Shown here: piece after piece, positions 5,605 through 7,101 of the stretch
Layout: the number at the start of each line of letters is the position of its first letter
How positions within the stretch are numbered: the first letter of the stretch is position 1
Source: Nocardioides sp.
GTDB lineage: Bacteria > Actinomycetota > Actinomycetes > Propionibacteriales > Nocardioidaceae
Length of the DNA: 7,101 nt
Reading direction: 5' to 3'
Assembly: GCA_025965295.1 (NCBI GenBank)
Contig: JAOPXF010000097.1
Span: forward strand, 1-7,101
The notes under the pieces: generated by a model
Told to the model about the DNA's origin: nothing
The model's input: only the letters and a program-made list of their open reading frames with translations
Database searches by the model: none
Made by a program: the position numbers and the translations under genes

Positions 5605-6738
5605 TCAGAGCAGGACGAGGTCGTCGCGGTGCACGACCTCGCGTTCGTACGCCGCCCCGAGCTCGCGCTTGAGGTCCTGGGAGGTGCGACCGACGAGGTT
5701 CGGGATCTCCTCGGCGTCGAAGTTCACCAGGCCGCGCGCGACGGGTACGCCGTCGGGGCCGGCCAGGTCGACGGGGTCGCCGGCGCTGAACGTGCCGGTC
5801 ACCCCGGTGATCCCGGCGGCGAGCAGCGAGGCGCGGCGCTCCACGACCGCGCGGACCGCGCCGGGGTCGAGCAGGATCGTGCCCTTGGCCTCGGTCGCGT
5901 GGGCGAGCCAGAGGAGCCGCGTGGGACGCCGGCGCCCGGTCGCATGGAAGAGGGTCCCGACCGGCTCGCCCGCGAGGGCGGCGCCGGCCTGGTGGGCCGC
6001 CGTCAGCACGACGGGGATGCCGGCGCCGGTGGCGATCCGCGCGGCCTCGACCTTGGTGGTCATCCCCCCGGTGCCGACACCGGCCACCCCGGTGCTGCCG
6101 ATCGAGACCTCGCTCAGGTCGGCTATCGACACCACGTCGGGGACCAGCGAGCTGCCCGGCAGGGACGGGTCGGCGTCGTAGAGGCCGTCCACGTCGGAGA
6201 GCAGCACGAGCAGGTCGGCGTGCACCAGGTGCGCGACGAGCGCGGCCAGCCGGTCGTTGTCACCGAAGCGGATCTCGCTGGTGGCGACCGTGTCGTTCTC
6301 GTTGACGATCGGCAGCACGCCGAGCTCGAGCAGCTTGGCGAAGGTCTGTTGGGCGTTGCGGTAGTGCGCGCGGCGGGTGACGTCGTCGAGCGTCAGCAGC
6401 ACCTGGCCGGCGATGACGCCGTGCAGCGCGAGCTCCTCGGTGTAGCGGTGCACGAGCAGGCCCTGGCCCACCGACGCGGCGGCCTGCTGGGTCGCCAGCG
6501 AACGCGGGCGGCGCGACAGCCCGAGGGGGGCCAGGCCGGCGGCGATGGCGCCGGAGGACACCAGCACCACCTCCGTCCCCCGGACCCGCAGCGCGGCCAG
6601 CGACCGCACGAGCTCACGCACCCGCAGCGGGTCGATGCCGCCGGCGGCGGTCGTCAGCGACGACGAGCCGACCTTCACGACGACGCGCCGCGCGTCGACA
6701 ACCTCGGCCCGGCGCCCGGGCGTGCCGCGACCGGTCAT
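5605..6738 (-). CDS. proB: Glutamate 5-kinase
   Basis: A complete 377-residue enzyme that phosphorylates L-glutamate with ATP to glutamyl-5-phosphate, the first step of proline synthesis in the cytoplasm. The amino-acid-kinase domain spans about 17–265: VVKVGSSSL (20–28), SSGAIAAGL (61–69), PIVNENDTVA (143–152), FGDNDRLAA (158–166), LLSDVDGLYDADP (179–191) and GTGGMTTKVEAARIATGAG (222–240). Residues about 280–377 form the PUA domain found in full-length bacterial ProB, which contributes to feedback control by proline in some species. The ATG at 6738 has a GAAGG ribosome site 6 nt upstream and lies 2 nt after the obg stop, so it is cotranscribed with obg. proA, its usual partner, does not follow in this window; a hydrolase gene does. 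No residue needed for catalysis appears lost. Confidence 0.97.
   Translation of the reverse strand: MTGRGTPGRRAEVVDARRVVVKVGSSSLTTAAGGIDPLRVRELVRSLAALRVRGTEVVLVSSGAIAAGLAPLGLSRRPRSLATQQAAASVGQGLLVHRYTEELALHGVIAGQVLLTLDDVTRRAHYRNAQQTFAKLLELGVLPIVNENDTVATSEIRFGDNDRLAALVAHLVHADLLVLLSDVDGLYDADPSLPGSSLVPDVVSIADLSEVSIGSTGVAGVGTGGMTTKVEAARIATGAGIPVVLTAAHQAGAALAGEPVGTLFHATGRRRPTRLLWLAHATEAKGTILLDPGAVRAVVERRASLLAAGITGVTGTFSAGDPVDLAGPDGVPVARGLVNFDAEEIPNLVGRTSQDLKRELGAAYEREVVHRDDLVLL
6019..6046. repeat. 28-bp perfect direct repeat, copy 2 (inside intact proB)
   Basis: This is the source-type copy of the repeat at 4727–4754. It encodes the ARIATGAG part of the conserved TTKVEAARIATG region of the kinase domain, so it is ordinary proB sequence. 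Its presence 1.3 kb away marks the duplicated fragment. Confidence 0.85.
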
Positions 6739-6740
6739 GC

Positions 6741-7101
6741 TCAGCCTTCGGTCCCGGGGTCGCTCTCGGCCCAGTCGGGGTCGTCGGTGGAGCCGACCTC
6801 GTAGGCAAGGGGGCCGTACGTCTCGGGCTTGTCGAGGCGGCGGGCGACGTCGGCACGCGTCTCGGTCTCGCCGCGGTCCGGCATCGACTCCTGGATCGCA
6901 CGCCGTCGACCGTGGGCGGGTCGCTTCTCCTCGAAGCGCTGGTCCTCGCCGCGGCGACCCAGCATCTCGGCGCCGGCGTCGATGCCCGGCTTGAAGTCGA
7001 AGACGACCGAGTTGTCGGGGTGCCCGATGAGGACGGTGTCACCCTCCTGGGCGCCCAGCTGCACCAGCCGGGCCTCGACACCGAGCCGGTTGAGCCGGTC
7101 G
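6741..7101 (-). CDS. obg: GTPase Obg (CgtA), C-terminal part, cut by window edge
   Basis: The last 119 complete codons before the stop of a gene that enters from the right edge. The readable part begins DRLNRLGVEARLVQLGAQEG and continues with DTVLIGHPDNSVVFDF and GAEMLGRRGEDQRFEE. This matches the OCT (Obg C-terminal) domain found in Gram-positive Obg proteins, which in known members influences nucleotide- or stress-dependent control. The Obg fold and GTPase domain with its G motifs lie outside the window. After the OCT domain comes a charged, low-complexity tail of roughly 60 residues, ending DDPDWAESDPGTEG, of the kind actinobacterial Obg proteins carry. Obg is an essential GTPase that binds the 50S ribosomal subunit during assembly. 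The gene stops 2 nt before proB, the conserved obg–proB order. The assignment rests on the OCT domain plus this neighbour. Confidence 0.9.
   Translation of the reverse strand, partial: DRLNRLGVEARLVQLGAQEGDTVLIGHPDNSVVFDFKPGIDAGAEMLGRRGEDQRFEEKRPAHGRRRAIQESMPDRGETETRADVARRLDKPETYGPLAYEVGSTDDPDWAESDPGTEG
6745..6749 (-). promoter_or_regulatory. Ribosome binding site of proB
   Basis: GAAGG on the minus strand lies 6 nt before the proB ATG and within the last codons of obg. It is the best-placed Shine-Dalgarno in the window. It supports the chosen start and reinitiation or coupled translation from obg. Confidence 0.6.

Noticed and set aside
4681..5655. Classical attL/attR pair of an integrated mobile element at the proB 3' end
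   Set aside because: The duplicated ends fit the pattern superficially, but no integrase or excisionase is present. The ends are only about 84% identical, and the remnant also contains a second internal proB piece, so a deletion or recombination scar is more economical.
3932..6181. A 749-codon open frame on the plus strand
   Set aside because: It runs antisense to the EEP, hydrolase and proB genes, whose motifs are unmistakable. Its product is Ser/Arg/Thr/Ala-rich with no recognisable domain, as expected of a frame opened by high GC.
5554..6804. A 416-codon plus-strand open frame opposite proB
   Set aside because: It is antisense to a complete glutamate 5-kinase and gives a Gly/Arg/Asp/Val-rich product with no motif. 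GC-driven shadow.

Overview
The window looks like chromosomal DNA from a high-GC actinobacterium of the Nocardioides / Propionibacteriales type. The evidence is very strong G/C bias at third codon positions, an Obg GTPase with a long charged tail directly followed by glutamate 5-kinase, and an iscS–mnmA–MetE-like run that actinobacteria commonly carry ahead of ligA. Genus is an inference from gene order and composition. All nine genes I can support lie on the minus strand, so transcription runs from high to low coordinates. Two genes are cut by the window edges: obg at the right and the MetE-like gene at the left.

In transcription order the layout is as follows. Positions 7101–6741 hold the C-terminal (OCT) end of Obg. 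It is followed after 2 nt by proB (6738–5605, glutamate 5-kinase with PUA domain, first step of proline synthesis). After a 59-nt gap comes an alpha/beta hydrolase (5545–4715). Its last codons and the short stretch behind it are recognisably built from two separated pieces of a second, diverged proB gene (4759–4681). Then come a membrane-anchored endonuclease/exonuclease/phosphatase-fold protein (4671–3682), a small lipoprotein (about 3607–3227) and an SRPBCC-fold protein (3174–2710) with a GC-rich hairpin just behind its stop. The last block is a tight cluster: iscS-type cysteine desulfurase (2642–1455), mnmA tRNA 2-thiouridylase (1447–350) and the start of a MetE-like protein (353–1). These are separated by 7 nt and by a 4-nt ATGA overlap respectively.

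Functionally, IscS and MnmA form a clear pair: the desulfurase supplies persulfide sulfur that MnmA places on U34 of tRNAs for Glu, Gln and Lys. Obg and ProB form the conserved ribosome-assembly/proline cluster. The middle genes (hydrolase, EEP protein, lipoprotein, SRPBCC) are accessory genes whose physiological roles cannot be read from sequence.

The most unusual feature is the scar around 4681–4759. Residues equivalent to ProB 230–240 are joined to residues 363–377 with everything between deleted, and the first piece has become the C-terminus of the hydrolase. Together with more A/T-ending codons in the hydrolase, this suggests that the roughly 0.9-kb segment between the two proB 3' ends was imported by recombination. 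I see no tRNA, rRNA, CRISPR array, transposase or integrase, and no convincing plus-strand gene.
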